From: Uranotaenia lowii
Lineage: Eukaryota > Arthropoda > Insecta > Diptera > Culicidae
Reading direction: 5' to 3'
Assembly: GCF_029784155.1 (NCBI RefSeq)
Contig: NC_073693.1
Location: 150,228,843-150,292,842 of the forward strand
Length of the DNA: 64,000 bases
This document shows, one piece after another, positions 10,010 through 21,307 of this stretch; positions within the stretch are counted from its first letter, which is position 1, and each line of letters starts with the position of its first letter. The notes under the pieces are model-generated. The model was given only the letters and a program-made list of their open reading frames with translations. It was not told the DNA's origin and searched no databases. Position numbers and translations under genes: made by a program.

Positions 10010-10960
10010 TTGCAGTGGTGTTCGTGAGGGTTAAGGGTTTCTCCTTGGCGAGTCAATTTACCAAGCCACCCTAACCCGGCGAACAACACGGCGAAGCAGT
10101 TCGTTCGACAACCCACCACCAGAGGGACTCCAGGAGATGTGAGCCGCAAACGTAGAGCGGAGTGGCGAAATCGTAAAGCGAAATGGCGAAGCGAAATGGC
10201 GAAGCGAAGAATGAGGGCAACGCTCGGGGATGGTTCAAGGCCGGTCATGAAAGAAACGACCAACCATTTTTAAAATAGTTCGCGAACTCATCAGCTCATA
10301 AAGTCCACACAACAACAATTTGGACTTGCTGAATTTAAAAGGGAAATCTGACACTGATCCCTATATCTTTGAATACGTTGTGAATCGTTGAATGACACAA
10401 AACCAAGTCGAGAGCCTTGAATTAAGAACTACAGGTAACCATCCACCATTTTGTTGCTGCCCAAAACCTTCGTTCTCTAAATTGCTCCTGAACTTTAACA
10501 GGACCCCGCTGTTCCGAGTTTAAGAGCTTATTAAACTCAGCCTAAAAGCGCCGTGAGCTACGCCCTACTACGTCGACCGACAACCGTTACACCGTCGGGT
10601 TGACCTACACCTGTACCTGGTTCAGCACCCAAGGTGGGATCAGGTACGCCATTGCCACGCGCCGCTTCGCTTACCGTCGAAGAACCAACAGTGCCCGGTT
10701 CAGCACCCGAGCTCGACGCCGAAGGAGGAATAAGGAGTACGTTCCCGCGGGGGAAAAAGGTTAGATAGTTATAAGAAAGTGGTGGGTGAAACTGCAACTT
10801 CAATAAAGGGTACTAATTGTTAAGCCTAGGAGTTTTACCTTAGTCTTCCCGAACTTCCCTGCAACATAGCATTTGTGGTAAGCGTGCCGACCCTAGGGAT
10901 TGATAGGGGTTCACAGCACTTTCTACCGACTGGCTAACAGCCAGTCTTACAGGTTTCGGT
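10010..10960. other. GC-richer unassigned block
   Basis: This block is distinctly GC-richer than its surroundings. It contains a short direct repeat array (GCGAAATGGCGAA units near 10170-10205), a palindrome AGTTCGCGAACT (10278-10289), two copies of GGTTCAGCACCC (about 10619 and 10698), an AATAAA at about 10803 and a small hairpin (ACTGGCTAACAGCCAGT). Open frames are short on both strands. It may be part of an LTR retrotransposon, but I could not find paired LTRs or a polymerase. Confidence 0.35.
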
Positions 10961-11719
10961 GCAAAAGCGGTTAATTGGAAAGTTGATCAGGCGCAAAAAA
11001 AACCGCAAATTCATACCAGACAAACAACAGTTGAGAATCCAGTTTTTCAACAAATCCATTAGAAGCAGATAAAATCTAAACAACCTAAAACTCAAAATAA
11101 TTCGGAAGACGTTGCAAAGTTAGGAAACTTAACTTAATGGAACGTCATGTTTCTTTTTCGTCGGTGTTGAAGCAAAATCGGAAAATGAATTTTCGCATTT
11201 GAGGAATAGATTTCAATCAAATATGAGGAAAATATTTATCTGTAGTCTTTATTCCGAAACTAGGCCAATTGTAGTAAGTTTTCTGAAACCAGATGATGAT
11301 ATTTTCTACGAAATTTTTAGTTATGAAGTTTCTTATGGATGCATAAAATGTATAAAATATCATTAATCTTCCAACTCTTTCAAAGATGAATCAGTTAGCC
11401 TCATAAATCTACCCGGTGTAATCTCATTATATTCAGTGAAAATATTCAGTCAAAATTTTTGGATAAAAAATATTAAACAACATGGTATTCAACCATTTGT
11501 TATCTGAGGTACTGTATGTTTTGTGAATAACTTTTGAATGATGTACATTGATGAAATTATCAGCGATGTCACCTGTTAATGTAATGTTTACATAAAGGGT
11601 GTCCACGACAAAATTGCCATACACAAAATTGATTCGCAAAATTCCAGTTTCCATCCGATTTTTATCAAATTTTCAGGGATTGAAAAATAACTATTAAACT
11701 TCATTTTATTATTTAACTC

Positions 11720-11935
11720 GTATTTTATTTACAGTCCATACGCAAATGCCCGAGCCTTAGCCTTAACTCCGGTCATAATATTCTGCACAACCTATGAATC
11801 AAGCGTTTCTTACATGTAAACCCATACATTCTTCAGTTACTCGACTGTCTTCACTACCTTAGGTTGTTCAAGAAGGTACTTCTTCATAATCGCCCAGTAC
11901 TTCTCGATGGGGCGGACCTCCGGAGTGTTGGGGGG
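11720..11935 (-). pseudogene. Mariner-like transposase, C-terminal fragment
   Basis: Minus-strand translation from about 11935 downward gives PNTPEVRPIEKYWAIMKKYLLEQ, the segment carrying the third catalytic acidic residue in mariner-like transposases. It is the continuation of the pseudogene at 12308-13092 but is separated from it by a G-rich run (about 11933-11945) and a palindromic insertion. The residues after this block are AT-rich and degraded. Confidence 0.75.
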
Positions 11936-11979
11936 GGGGGGGGGGTGGGCTTTCAACATTTTCGGCATGAAATTGACCT

Positions 11980-12283
11980 TCTTTATTTTCTAATTGGCAT
12001 TTCAGTCTTTCGGAAAGCAAATATCAGAGTTTTACAATTTGCCCGACGTTCGGTCTTTGGTCTTGGCCTTTTTCAAGGGACAAACAACTAAAATATTTTA
12101 TTTTTGATAATTTCTTATTAACTTCACAAATATTTTTCTTTTTTTTAACAGAAATTATCAAAAATAAAATATTTTAGTAATCCATTGAAGAAGGCCAAGA
12201 TCAAAGGCTGAAGCGTCGGGCAAATTGTAAAACTCTGTAATTTGCTTTCCTAAAGACTGAAATGCCAATTATAAAATAAAGAA
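11980..12283. mobile_element. Small fold-back element inside mariner family 2
   Basis: Arms of about 135 bp (11980-12115 and 12150-12283) are imperfect inverted repeats, with landmarks CAATTTGCCCGACG and its complement and AAAATATTTTATTTTTGAT and its complement. The insertion lies between the second and third catalytic segments of the transposase and explains the break in that gene. Confidence 0.75.
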
Positions 12284-12307
12284 CCAAACGATATCAGTCG
12301 TAAAAAA

Positions 12308-13092
12308 TTACCACAAAAAAAAAAAAAAGAAATTGGCCACAAACCACTTCAGCACGTCCTTGGAGTAGTGGCATGAGGCCAAATCCGGCCAGAAGATTAT
12401 TGGGACGTTATGGGCCTTCAGGAGAGGAAGCACTCTTTCATGTACATATGTCCGTTCATTGTGTCCTGAGTCACGAAAGGTGCACTCCGCTTCCCGCACG
12501 TGCAGATGGCTTGCCAAAACCAGGATTTTATTAGGAAATTTGGACAGCTTCTGAGTGCAGATATGCTCTTGAACGTTCAACTTATCCTTGGCCGTGAAAA
12601 ACAGGTTACCGGTGATCTGTTTGAAGTCGGCCTTTACATATGTTTCGTCGTCCATGATGCAGCATTCAACTTTCGTAAGCATGTTGAGGTACAACTTCCT
12701 GGCACGAGTCTTGGCGGACTTGTTTTGTTTCTCGTCGCGATTAGGGGCCTTTTGTACCTTGAACGTTTGAAGCCCAGCCTTAGTTTTGGCCTTCTGAACA
12801 AATCTTCGGCTAGGTGCAGCTTCTTAGCCACATCCCGAACGGAGGAGTTCGGGTTTCGGTTGAAGGCCCCAACTATGCGGTTATGTTTTTTGATGTTGTA
12901 CAGAATACTTTTTCCTTCACTTCTCGACTTATGATCGGTGGTCAATCGTTTCTCGAACCGCTTAATTACTCGCGACACCGTGGTATTCGCGATTCCCAAC
13001 GATTTCGCGATGGAACGATGCGAGAGATCCTTGTTCTCGTGGTGTATGCGCAAGATTGCGCAACACGTGCGCCAATGCATACTATGAACCAC
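12308..13092 (-). pseudogene. Mariner-like transposase, N-terminal and catalytic part
   Basis: From the ATG complement at 13092 the reading gives an HTH region (HRSIAKSLGIANTTVSRVIKRFEKR). A shift to another frame at about 12630-12690 then gives the catalytic core: MDDETYVKADF (first Asp) and FWPDLASCHYSKDVLKWFVAN (second Asp). The gene then hits an A-rich stretch and the palindromic insertion; the third acidic residue lies beyond it near 11900. At least one frameshift plus the insertion make this copy dead. The motifs are those of IS630/Tc1/mariner transposases, close to the ITmD37E group but different from the 106-534 family. Confidence 0.85.
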
Positions 13093-13514
13093 TTTTTTTT
13101 CAAATCAAGGCTATTTTTGATAACGTTTGCTATTTGCTAAAGCTTAACCTTCAAAATAACTCAAAACTTGGAATTTGGTCGAAGTTATAACAAATTTAGC
13201 AGATTGTCCTCTTTCGGCACAAAAACAGTACATTTCACTTTTCACTCCACCACCGTTTTTGCGTAATGGCACGATTCCAGATCCAACTTAAACAGAGTAT
13301 AAACACTGTGGAACCTATTGAAGTGCTTTGCAGAGAAAACGGTCGTATTTGAAGGCAGTCTTCTTTGTATTTTCAACCGTTCGTCGTGTCAATCGTTATG
13401 AAGGACTGAGTATTTGCAGTTTCCACAGATCGTTAGCCTCCTTAAGAACTAGACAACAAATTTTTCAATTTTGTCTCCTTTTTTATCTCCGGAAATATAG
13501 GCGAGACTTGTTAA

Positions 13515-15483
13515 CACTAGAAGGACCGGAAAATTGAATATACCTATTCGGGCCGTGACCAGTCAAAATGACTGGTAAAGGGGAAATTTTTTCTATCAAA
13601 ATATTTTAAACTTTTTTCTTTTGGAATAATTTTGTTATTAATTCGATAACATTTTTGTTACAAAATGGAAATATTTTTTCACCATGGGTGCCCGGAATCA
13701 CCTCATTCTGGTATAGTTGACGAATGCGTGTATGTCATAAAATGAATATGTCAAATAATTATCAAAAAATTAAAACACATTATCAATCTAATTATAAAAA
13801 CATTTGGATGGCTATGGATATTGACCATGGGTGCACGGTTTCACTTCAGTTTTTTTTTAGTAGATATTTTCTAGCATCCATCGCTCTGAAATTTTTCAAC
13901 CCGATGCCTATAAATTATACCTGATATTGTAGGTTTTGAAGCATATTTTTTGTAGAGCAATTTACCATGGGTGCACGGATTCACCGCCATTCATCCAAAA
14001 TCAATTTTTTTGCATGTTAAAGGTAAGGAATAAAGACTTTTAAAGATTCAAATGAAAATGTGTGTTATGTACATGGTTTTTCACTATGGGTGCACGGATT
14101 CATCGCGTTTTAATCAAATATTGGACAAACAGGTTTTCGCAATCGTATATTTATCTGATAAGATCTGATCAACATCCAAGAAATTGGAAAACGGTTACCA
14201 TGAATCGAGTTAATTTTAGGAATTATACGCATCAAGTTAGGTCGTGCGATTGAAAACAGTGGAAATAAAAATAATGAATCAACATTGTCAAATGTACACA
14301 TTGATTTGTTTTTCCTTAAAAGGTTTTCAATTGACTAATATTGCATTTCAAATGACTATCATATCTAACTCAAAAATATTTTGTGTTCTGAAGCAAGTTG
14401 AAAACTATTATTTCTATATAATTGACAACGGCGAATTTACAGCCATTCCGTGCACCCATGTTGAAATATCTTAGCGTCGATGTGGTCTATCAGATAGACT
14501 GACGAGAGTCTAGTCTAGGTATGCCAGGTGTACTGGGTTTGATTTCTCGTATCGGCAAGAAAACTTTAGGGTTCAAACCCCATAAGTTGCCGACAGGTAA
14601 GATGTGTTTCCTCTTATAATAAGAATGTTCAATAAGAATGTTCAATCAGTTGCAAGCTGGCCACGTATATACACGGGTGCCGGAATATCTGTAAGTGAAC
14701 ATGCATTGGAAATTTGTGGAACCTAATAATCCAAGAATGCATGTGAATACATTCTTGGGCAGAAACTGCGGTGAATCCGTGCACCAATGGTGGATAGCCA
14801 ACATATGAAAAATAATCATATATAAAAAAACATTTAAATTGTTCAGTTTCATAGCTTATGTCTTCAAATTTTAATAAATGCATACACAATTCATAATTAT
14901 TAAACTCATTCTAGTTTAGTATAAAACATATTTATCACCTAAAACTACTCGATTACTCGAATAGACATGTATTAAATCTAACATAACTTTTACAAATCTA
15001 GATGAAATTTCGCCAAATTTTGACAAAAAGTTTGATAATAGTTAAGCAACAAAACAGACCAAAAAAATTAGAATTTAAGTGCTTGAAGCGCCACACAGAA
15101 CTTTTTCTACAAATCTTCATGACTTCGCATCGAAAATCAATAATTTTATAACGAATGACACACTTCTGCCCACCATAAATCAACTAGGGTTAATTGTCTT
15201 GAATGTAGATTGCAAACGAAACCAAAAGCAAGCGAAAAAAAATTATCTTGTTTGAGTTATAGGGTTATGAATTTCACCAGTCATTTTGACTGGTCACGGT
15301 CCGAGTGTCCATGGCGAAATTTTTATCGCTAGAGCTAGTGGAATAAAAAATACACAGTTTTGTAGAGATTCAAAATTCATGAAAAGTCGTATTTTTTGCG
15401 AATTTTTAAAGCGAAGTATATAAAAGATGTTCAACAAACAAAGTGTCCAACCAGTCATTTTGACTGGTGCGGTCTTTCTAGTG
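13515..15483. mobile_element. Composite piggyBac-like element, copy 1
   Basis: Flanked by TTAA at 13511-13514 and 15484-15487, with inverted ends CACTAGAAGGACCG and CGGTCTTTCTAGTG. Subterminal palindromes ACCAGTCA..TGACTGGT occur near 13558, 15277 and 15452. The motif CCATGGGTGCACGGATTCAC recurs four times rightward (about 13682, 13823, 13963, 14081) and twice leftward (about 14447, 14765), like paired binding sites. It carries an RTE 3' end (14150-14285) and a SINE-A-like unit (about 14480-14610), both also present in the copy at 36972-39317. No transposase is encoded. TTAA duplication is the hallmark of piggyBac. Confidence 0.85.
14150..14285 (+). pseudogene. Captured RTE 3' end inside the piggyBac-like element
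   Basis: The frame reads DQHPRNWKTVTMNRVNFRNY, the same C-terminal tail as the RTE at 28380-28486, followed by GGAAATAAAAATAATGAATC as a degenerate A-rich tail. The equivalent block at 37785-37922 sits at the same place in the second copy, so capture preceded amplification of the host element. Confidence 0.8.
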
Positions 15484-15489
15484 TTAACG

Positions 15490-16025
15490 AATAGTTTCTG
15501 GTTGAAAACCTGTCAGGTGACCGCAAAAGAGTTTGTTTTGCTGGCCATTACGAAATTTTTCAAAATATCTCCCCATAAGCAGTCCATATATTTTGTGCAC
15601 GATTTGACCACTGTATTTTGTTCATTTTACCGGTGGGCAGCTGTTGTACCTTGTAGATAGGAAGTCAGGCCTATTTATAAGTCAGCTAGACGAACCAGTC
15701 AGAAAAATTGACTTTTTTAGCACTTTCTCCGTTCATATTTTCGGATTGAGCTTGAAAAAACCTCTCACATTCCTCTAACATCATGGAATCAATGATCTTC
15801 ACTTTTGTTCAAATTTTAGCTCAGAATTGGGTCTTCTATGACTTCTTAAACGATTAACCATGTGAACTTTGGTCGAATAGTTGATTTCTAGGTGATTTTG
15901 GGTCTCTCACTGGGGCTTTTCTGGATTTTCTTTATCCTGCACAAAAAGTTTTTTCAATGAACTTCAGTATTGGACGCTATCTCAGAAACCACTTGACAGA
16001 TAGTTTCCAAATTTTGTACACGTAC
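15490..16025. other. No gene recognised
   Basis: Flanking sequence of the piggyBac-like insertion. A frame of 77 codons starting at 15427 crosses the element boundary and is not credible. Nothing else is supportable. Confidence 0.5.
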
Positions 16026-16026
16026 A

Positions 16027-16711
16027 CTAGAGTGCCCCAAATGACCCAACATTTGAAAAAATATGTGCTGCAGGCTTAAATTGATCCTAGGCCTAGTACA
16101 TGGTGCCAAATTTGGGCCAGATCGGAACACGGGAAGGGGTCGCTCAACGAGCCTAAAGTTTGTATGGGATTTTGAGACATTTTGTTCGGGAGGAACATGA
16201 AACTTCAGTTTTTCATGAATAAATTTGGTCCCCGTCGGCCGACTTTTTTTGAAAACGGTTTTTCTCAAAACTTTAACTATGAAAAATACGTCATCCGAAG
16301 ACTGCATTTAGATTCGAGTTAAGATAAAAAAAGTTATTAAACTTCAAAAAATAGCTATCTTATTAAGGGTGATATTCACTATTAATGAGAGGCACAGTTT
16401 CGAACATTTTGACGTAGCATTAACAGTGATGAATATCACCCTGAAAAAAGTTACCCCATTTTTTAACTCTAATAACTTTTTTATCATAAGTCGAAATGCA
16501 ATGCAGTCTTCGGATGAAATATTTGTCATAGTTTAGGCTTTGAGAAAAACCTTTTTCAAAAAAATCAAAGGGATCAAAGTTATTCATGGAAAACTGGATC
16601 CGATCTGGCCCAAATTTGGCATGAGACCTTGTACTAGGGATCAATTTAAGCCTGCAGCGCATAAGATTTCACAAGCTTGAAATTTCCCATACAAATTTGG
16701 AGCAGTCTAAC
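16027..16711. mobile_element. FB1 fold-back element, copy B
   Basis: A 685-bp palindromic copy of family FB1. The ends are CTAGAGTGCCCCAAATGACC and GGAGCAGTCTAA, and arms share CCTAGGCCTAGTACA and CAAATTTGGCATGAGACC. CGTACA flanks it on both sides (left about 16021-16026, right from 16711), a plausible target duplication. It is shorter than copy A because the central arm segments are absent. Confidence 0.8.
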
Positions 16712-16903
16712 GTACACATTACATTACAAAGTAGCTTAACTGAAAGTTTCTTCAATTTCCATCCATACATGCAAAAGTTATTCGCAAAACAAAGTGTTAC
16801 TTTTTTTCGAGTACACTTCTTATATTTATAATTACAATTTTTCTTCCCATAAATATTCACCAGATATCGGTTGGGTTGATGATTCAATTCGAACTTTCTT
16901 CAG

Positions 16904-16926
16904 AGTGTCCTGTCTGTTTGTCTGTG
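16904..16926 (-). repeat. Module M, partial copy
   Basis: The complement of CACAGACAAACAGACAGGAC is present with one side flanked by unrelated sequence. The rest of the module (the GCAAAG and ATCATGGTAGC blocks) was not found nearby. Confidence 0.6.
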
Positions 16927-17199
16927 GTTTCACTCTCGTTTCATACCAGTGAATAAGAAGAGGTCCTAGCAATTAGATAATGTTATCACTAGATTTTAAA
17001 ATTGTTGAAAAGTCAGTACTAAAAACTATCAATTAAAAATCTCTTTGCATCAACACCTTTAAAATTGATCTGGTTATAAAATTTTACTCTTCCTTACCCT
17101 GCTGACCGCATCAATGCATTCCGGTTTGTTTCTTTTTTTTCGTCAGACAATCCGCAGAACAAGTCCGTTCCAAAAGTATTACAAAATAGCCTAGGATGC

Positions 17200-18150
17200 A
17201 TTGTTTGGGTACTTGTTTGTTGATGTTTGTTCATCACTCGGGTTGGAAGTGATTCGCTTCTTCCATTTAGACTGTGATTTGACAGAGTGCCTTCCTCACG
17301 TGTGCTAGAAGATGTTTGTAAGCGAGCGAATCCGTTGTTACGCGACTAGTTCTACCGTCTGCATCTGACATGTCAAGGTAAAACAAACGAGAACGGTTCA
17401 CCTGATTCGAGTTTATACTTTTGCAATTGGCAGACATGATATGAAAATTCTTCCTCGGAACAAAACTGAGTTTGGACACAAAAGTTGTTAGATTCTAAGT
17501 TATGTCATCCTTTTTTCCGTTAAAATCTATCTTGCTACCATATTTAGCGTTGATTCAAAACCCACGACTTGCTCGTAAGAGATGATGTTCCCATCAGTAG
17601 TGCAGTCAGTAGCATCTCGTTGTTGGAAATATACACTACACGCAAAGCGACCATTTTCGATGGCTTCGATCCGTGAGGCCCTCAAGCGACAGGGCCAACA
17701 ACAAGTGGTCCGAAACGGATTTCCCGTTTGATCTGCTTTACGCTCAATTTCGCGATGTGGGGGTGGCCGTGGCAGTATAACTATGTATGTAGAAGAAGTT
17801 AAGAAGAAAGTACTCTCGCCGTTCATTCAGACCTCATGCAGTCCTGTGCGCAGAGTCTCGCTCGCCAATCGATGAAACCCTATGGCGTCAGACGGAGGTT
17901 GTCATCTGTGCCCAAATATGGAGCACCACGTTGTTGACTTCACGCCGCACTTCGTCGTACGAAACACACGGATCATTTATTTGGCTTTTACTGTTGCTTT
18001 TGCGGTTGACTTCTGCTGATGTGCTTGCGCGTTGATCGTCGATTGTAGCTTCATTCGTACCTAAACGGAGCTATCTGGAAAGAAGTGTGATTGCATAACG
18101 TCGAAGGTAATTGCATTGTAAGATGATGCACTTGAGACTGAAATGTATGT
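17200..18150. other. Unassigned, moderately GC-rich block
   Basis: Overlapping minus-strand frames (70 codons at 17267-17479, 99 codons at 17527-17826) have balanced composition but no recognisable domain. The sequence around 17830-18060 has GC near that of coding DNA. It could hold an exon or untranslated region of a host gene, but I see no convincing splice signals or conserved motif and make no call. Confidence 0.35.
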
Positions 18151-18437
18151 ACTTATGTGAGGGATTTTGAACACCAGTTCATTTGGGATTAAGCTTTTTT
18201 TTTATTGAAAAAAAAGAGTTGAATTTTGATTCCCATAAGAAAATTATAGAGGGTAATTTAATTTAGTTCTACCTTGAGGTTATCATTGGAACATCAAATT
18301 ATGATCCAGTTAACAATTTGCTTTAAAAAAATACTTTTCAATATTAATATGAAAGTTTTTTTTTATATTTTGTAGCGGCCCACCACACTCCCCCACACCA
18401 AAAGGCTCATTTGAGCCCCCTGGTAATGGACGCTACT

Positions 18438-18509
18438 GTTCTCAGCACGTCTGGCAGCAATTGAAAAAGAAAAATTAGTACGCGAGCAAATTCTACTCAT
18501 GCTGAGAAC
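18438..18509. repeat. Short inverted repeat
   Basis: GTTCTCAGCA (18438-18447) is repeated in inverted orientation as TGCTGAGAAC (18500-18509), 52 bp apart, in a stretch with CCCCCACACC and GCTCATTTGAGCC. It lies in the presumed 3' region of the minus-strand L2-like LINE. Confidence 0.5.
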
Positions 18510-18639
18510 ACAAAAATTATTTAATTAATTGCGAGGAAATGTGATGAATATTATTTACACTAATTCACACTATGAATCTCAATGGAAAAAGTTTCCTTTG
18601 AAGAGATTCAAACAAACAAAGTTAAACTAATTAATGATT

Positions 18640-18745
18640 AATTTATAATTAATTACAATTATATATATTATAATTATATATATTATAATTATAATTAATA
18701 ATTAGTAATTATACAATAAAACTATACTAAATTAAAAAAAAAAAA
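18640..18745. repeat. TAATTATA-rich low-complexity tract
   Basis: Nearly pure A/T sequence made of TAATTA, TATATA and ATTATAATTA permutations, ending in a run of A. It lies just below the stop of the L2-like LINE and may be its degenerated 3' end. Confidence 0.6.
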
Positions 18746-18821
18746 ACTAACATTTGAAGCAAAAAATTAACGCTACAAAGTTATAAATCTTTACACTAAA
18801 AGCTAGCTTTGTTCGACTTGT

Positions 18822-21305
18822 TTAACGACTTATTTTTTCTTTAAACATTTGAAGCAGTTTGTTTTTGAATATGGATCGACGATTAGTTTCTTTCAGATCA
18901 TTGGGTAAGTTATTATATTTGGTTGGTCCGATGAAAGAAATTCTTTTCTGTCCTAAAGTTGTTAATGACCGACAGCGTTGTAAATAATTTGAAAGACGAG
19001 TATTGTGTGTTCTTATTGCAGCTCTAAAGTTGGTATTTTGGATGGTATTTGATGAGTGCATATTGTCAAAAATATACATGATAGTCTGGAAGTCACAAAG
19101 GTCTACTAATGATAAGATGTTATGAGCACTGGAGGAGTAAATAAGTTTGGTTGGATGTATAATAGGGAGATTGTAAATATTTTTTAGACATCTGTTTTGC
19201 AAGGATTGCAGCTTTTGTAAATGTAATTGAGATGCTCGACCCCAAACTGAGATAAGGTAGTGTAAAATTGAATGGATAAAAGCGTAATAGAATTTCAACA
19301 AGACATGTTGAGGCACAAAACGTCGTAGTCTCCAGAGGACACCGCAAAGAGGAGAAATTCTTTTTTCTAGATTTTTTATATGGCAATTCCACGAAAGAGT
19401 ACTATCCAAGTGAATACCTAAGTATTTGAAGTTTTTTACTTCTTCTATAACAAACTGGTTCATGTTAGGGTCTCTATATTGTGGTAAGACTTTCCTGGCC
19501 GAGCGAAATATCATATACTTTGTTTTTGTGTAGTTTAATGATAGCAAATAGCTGTTAAAATATGCGGATAGTAATTTTAAATCATGCTCCATGTTATCGA
19601 CTATGACATTCGGAGATTTTCCTGTATGGAAAAGTGCTATGTCATCTGCGAAAAGCCTTGCTGTACCTAAAAGTGGAAGTTTACATAGATTATTAATATA
19701 TAAAAGAAAGAGTAGGGTCCCTATATTGCTGCCTTGTGGGACGCCTACACCAATATTTCTGATTTCACTCTCTACTCCTTGTGAACAACTACATATTGTT
19801 TCCTATCCGAAAGATAACTGTGAATTATATCAATTGCTTTGCCCCTTATTCCATATTTATTTAATTTTTCCAGTAAGATGCCATGATTAAGCGTATCAAA
19901 CGCCTTTTTCAGGTCCAAGAATAAAGCACCAACTTCTTTAATTATGGAATCCACAAGTTCAGAAATTGCAATAAGAGTATTTGAGCCTGCTCTAAACCCA
20001 TATTGCATACTATATAAAACATTGTTACAATTGAGGTAATTGGTAATTCTATTTACTAGTAATTTCTCGAAAACTAACATCTTATGGATGGACCTGTTTG
20101 AGGATGGGAGTGAATAAAATGCTGTTATTTTTTAACACACTTACGGGAAAACTATCAGGCCCACAGCTTTTTTTGTTTTTAAGGGTAATAATGTCTGAGT
20201 TGACTTCATTTTCATCCGTTGGTTGCAAGAAAATTGTGTTCTGAACCTCGTTGATGTTGGACAAGACATCAAATTCAGTTTCAACGGGTATTTTCTTAGC
20301 AAGATCTGATCCAATCGAAGAAAAATATCTGTTAAATTTATTGCCAACAAGTTTTTTGTCTGTAATGAGTTCTTCACCTTCTGTGAGTGTCATTGGTGTC
20401 GATGATTTAGATTTACCCAAGAGTTGGTTGATGTTTTTCCAGAGTTTAGAGTGGGTAGTATCATTTAGTAATCTCTCAATAAAAAAAATCCGTTTACACG
20501 TTTTCTTTTTATGGTGCAGTTTTTTGTTGATGTGCACAAACATTTCTTTTAGATTGTTATCATTAGGATGTTTTTTACTCGTTTTAAACAATTATCTTTC
20601 AACTTAATCAGAGCCCATAGGTCAAAAGACATCCAAGGACAATATCTGCCTTTCAAGCTTATTTGCTTAGATACTGTTTTTGTACACTGCTTGAATATGC
20701 GATTGTATGTAGCTATTATTTCTTCAATGCTATTATTTACGTTATCTCCTGGGACGTACGATCTTAAATATTCCGAAAACAAATTATTAAGTTTAGTATG
20801 ATCCGTGATATCTTCATTCAAGACCACTTTTTGTCTTTCCGATGACATTTCAAAAGTGTAAAGATTTGTGAATGATCACTTTTATCAGTAAGTATTGTGT
20901 AATTTTTTAGGCGTTCAATATCTTTTATTTTACATATTACATGGTCTAGAATGTTTTGACTTTTTGGCCTTGTTGGGTAAGAATTGGTACAAAGGAAACT
21001 AAAGGATTCCAGCAATGATTTATATTTACACACAATATTTTTATTGACTAGGTTAACAGGGACATTCAAATCACCGACAATAAGGCATGAATGTGTATCA
21101 GATGTGGATGAGAGAAGAGATTCTAACTGGTCACATAACAAGCTGAAAGAATAAGCGGGTGGTCTGTAAATTCCGTGGACGTCGACAAGTTGACCACATA
21201 TGGATATTTCGACACTTATACTGTGATATCCGTCACAAGTAACATTGTTTTGAAATCTAAATCTTTATTGATAAACATAGCAAACCCACCATAAGCCAGG
21301 TCTCT
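18822..21305 (-). pseudogene. L2/CR1-type non-LTR retrotransposon polymerase, dead copy
   Basis: Minus-strand blocks are in order. At 21300-20818 is the C-terminal part of an APE-type endonuclease (CRDLAYGGFAMFINKDL, CLIVGDLNVPVN, KSDHSQIFTL). At 20848-20082 is the linker and RT N terminus (KNKKSCGPDSFPVSVLKNNS). At 20080-19772 are GALFLDLKKAFDTLNHGILLEKL (first catalytic Asp) and YSMQYGFRAGSNT. At 19790-18822 are GVPQGSNIGTLLFLLYINNL, LFADDIALFHTGKSP and a thumb/C-terminal domain of about 250 residues. Frameshifts occur near 19780, 20081 and 20560-20830, and part of the RT fingers is missing at about 20081. The endonuclease N terminus is missing at 21305, where another LINE begins. The motifs place it in the CR1/L2 group. 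Confidence 0.85.
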
Positions 21306-21307
21306 GC

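Larger units (their letters stand above)
11595..13200 (-). mobile_element. Second mariner-like family, interrupted copy
   Basis: The left end shows TA followed by AAGGGTGTCCACGACAAAAT, resembling but distinct from the terminus of the 106-534 family. A minus-strand transposase pseudogene fills the interior and a palindromic insertion splits it. I could not identify the right inverted terminus, so the right boundary is approximate. Confidence 0.7.
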
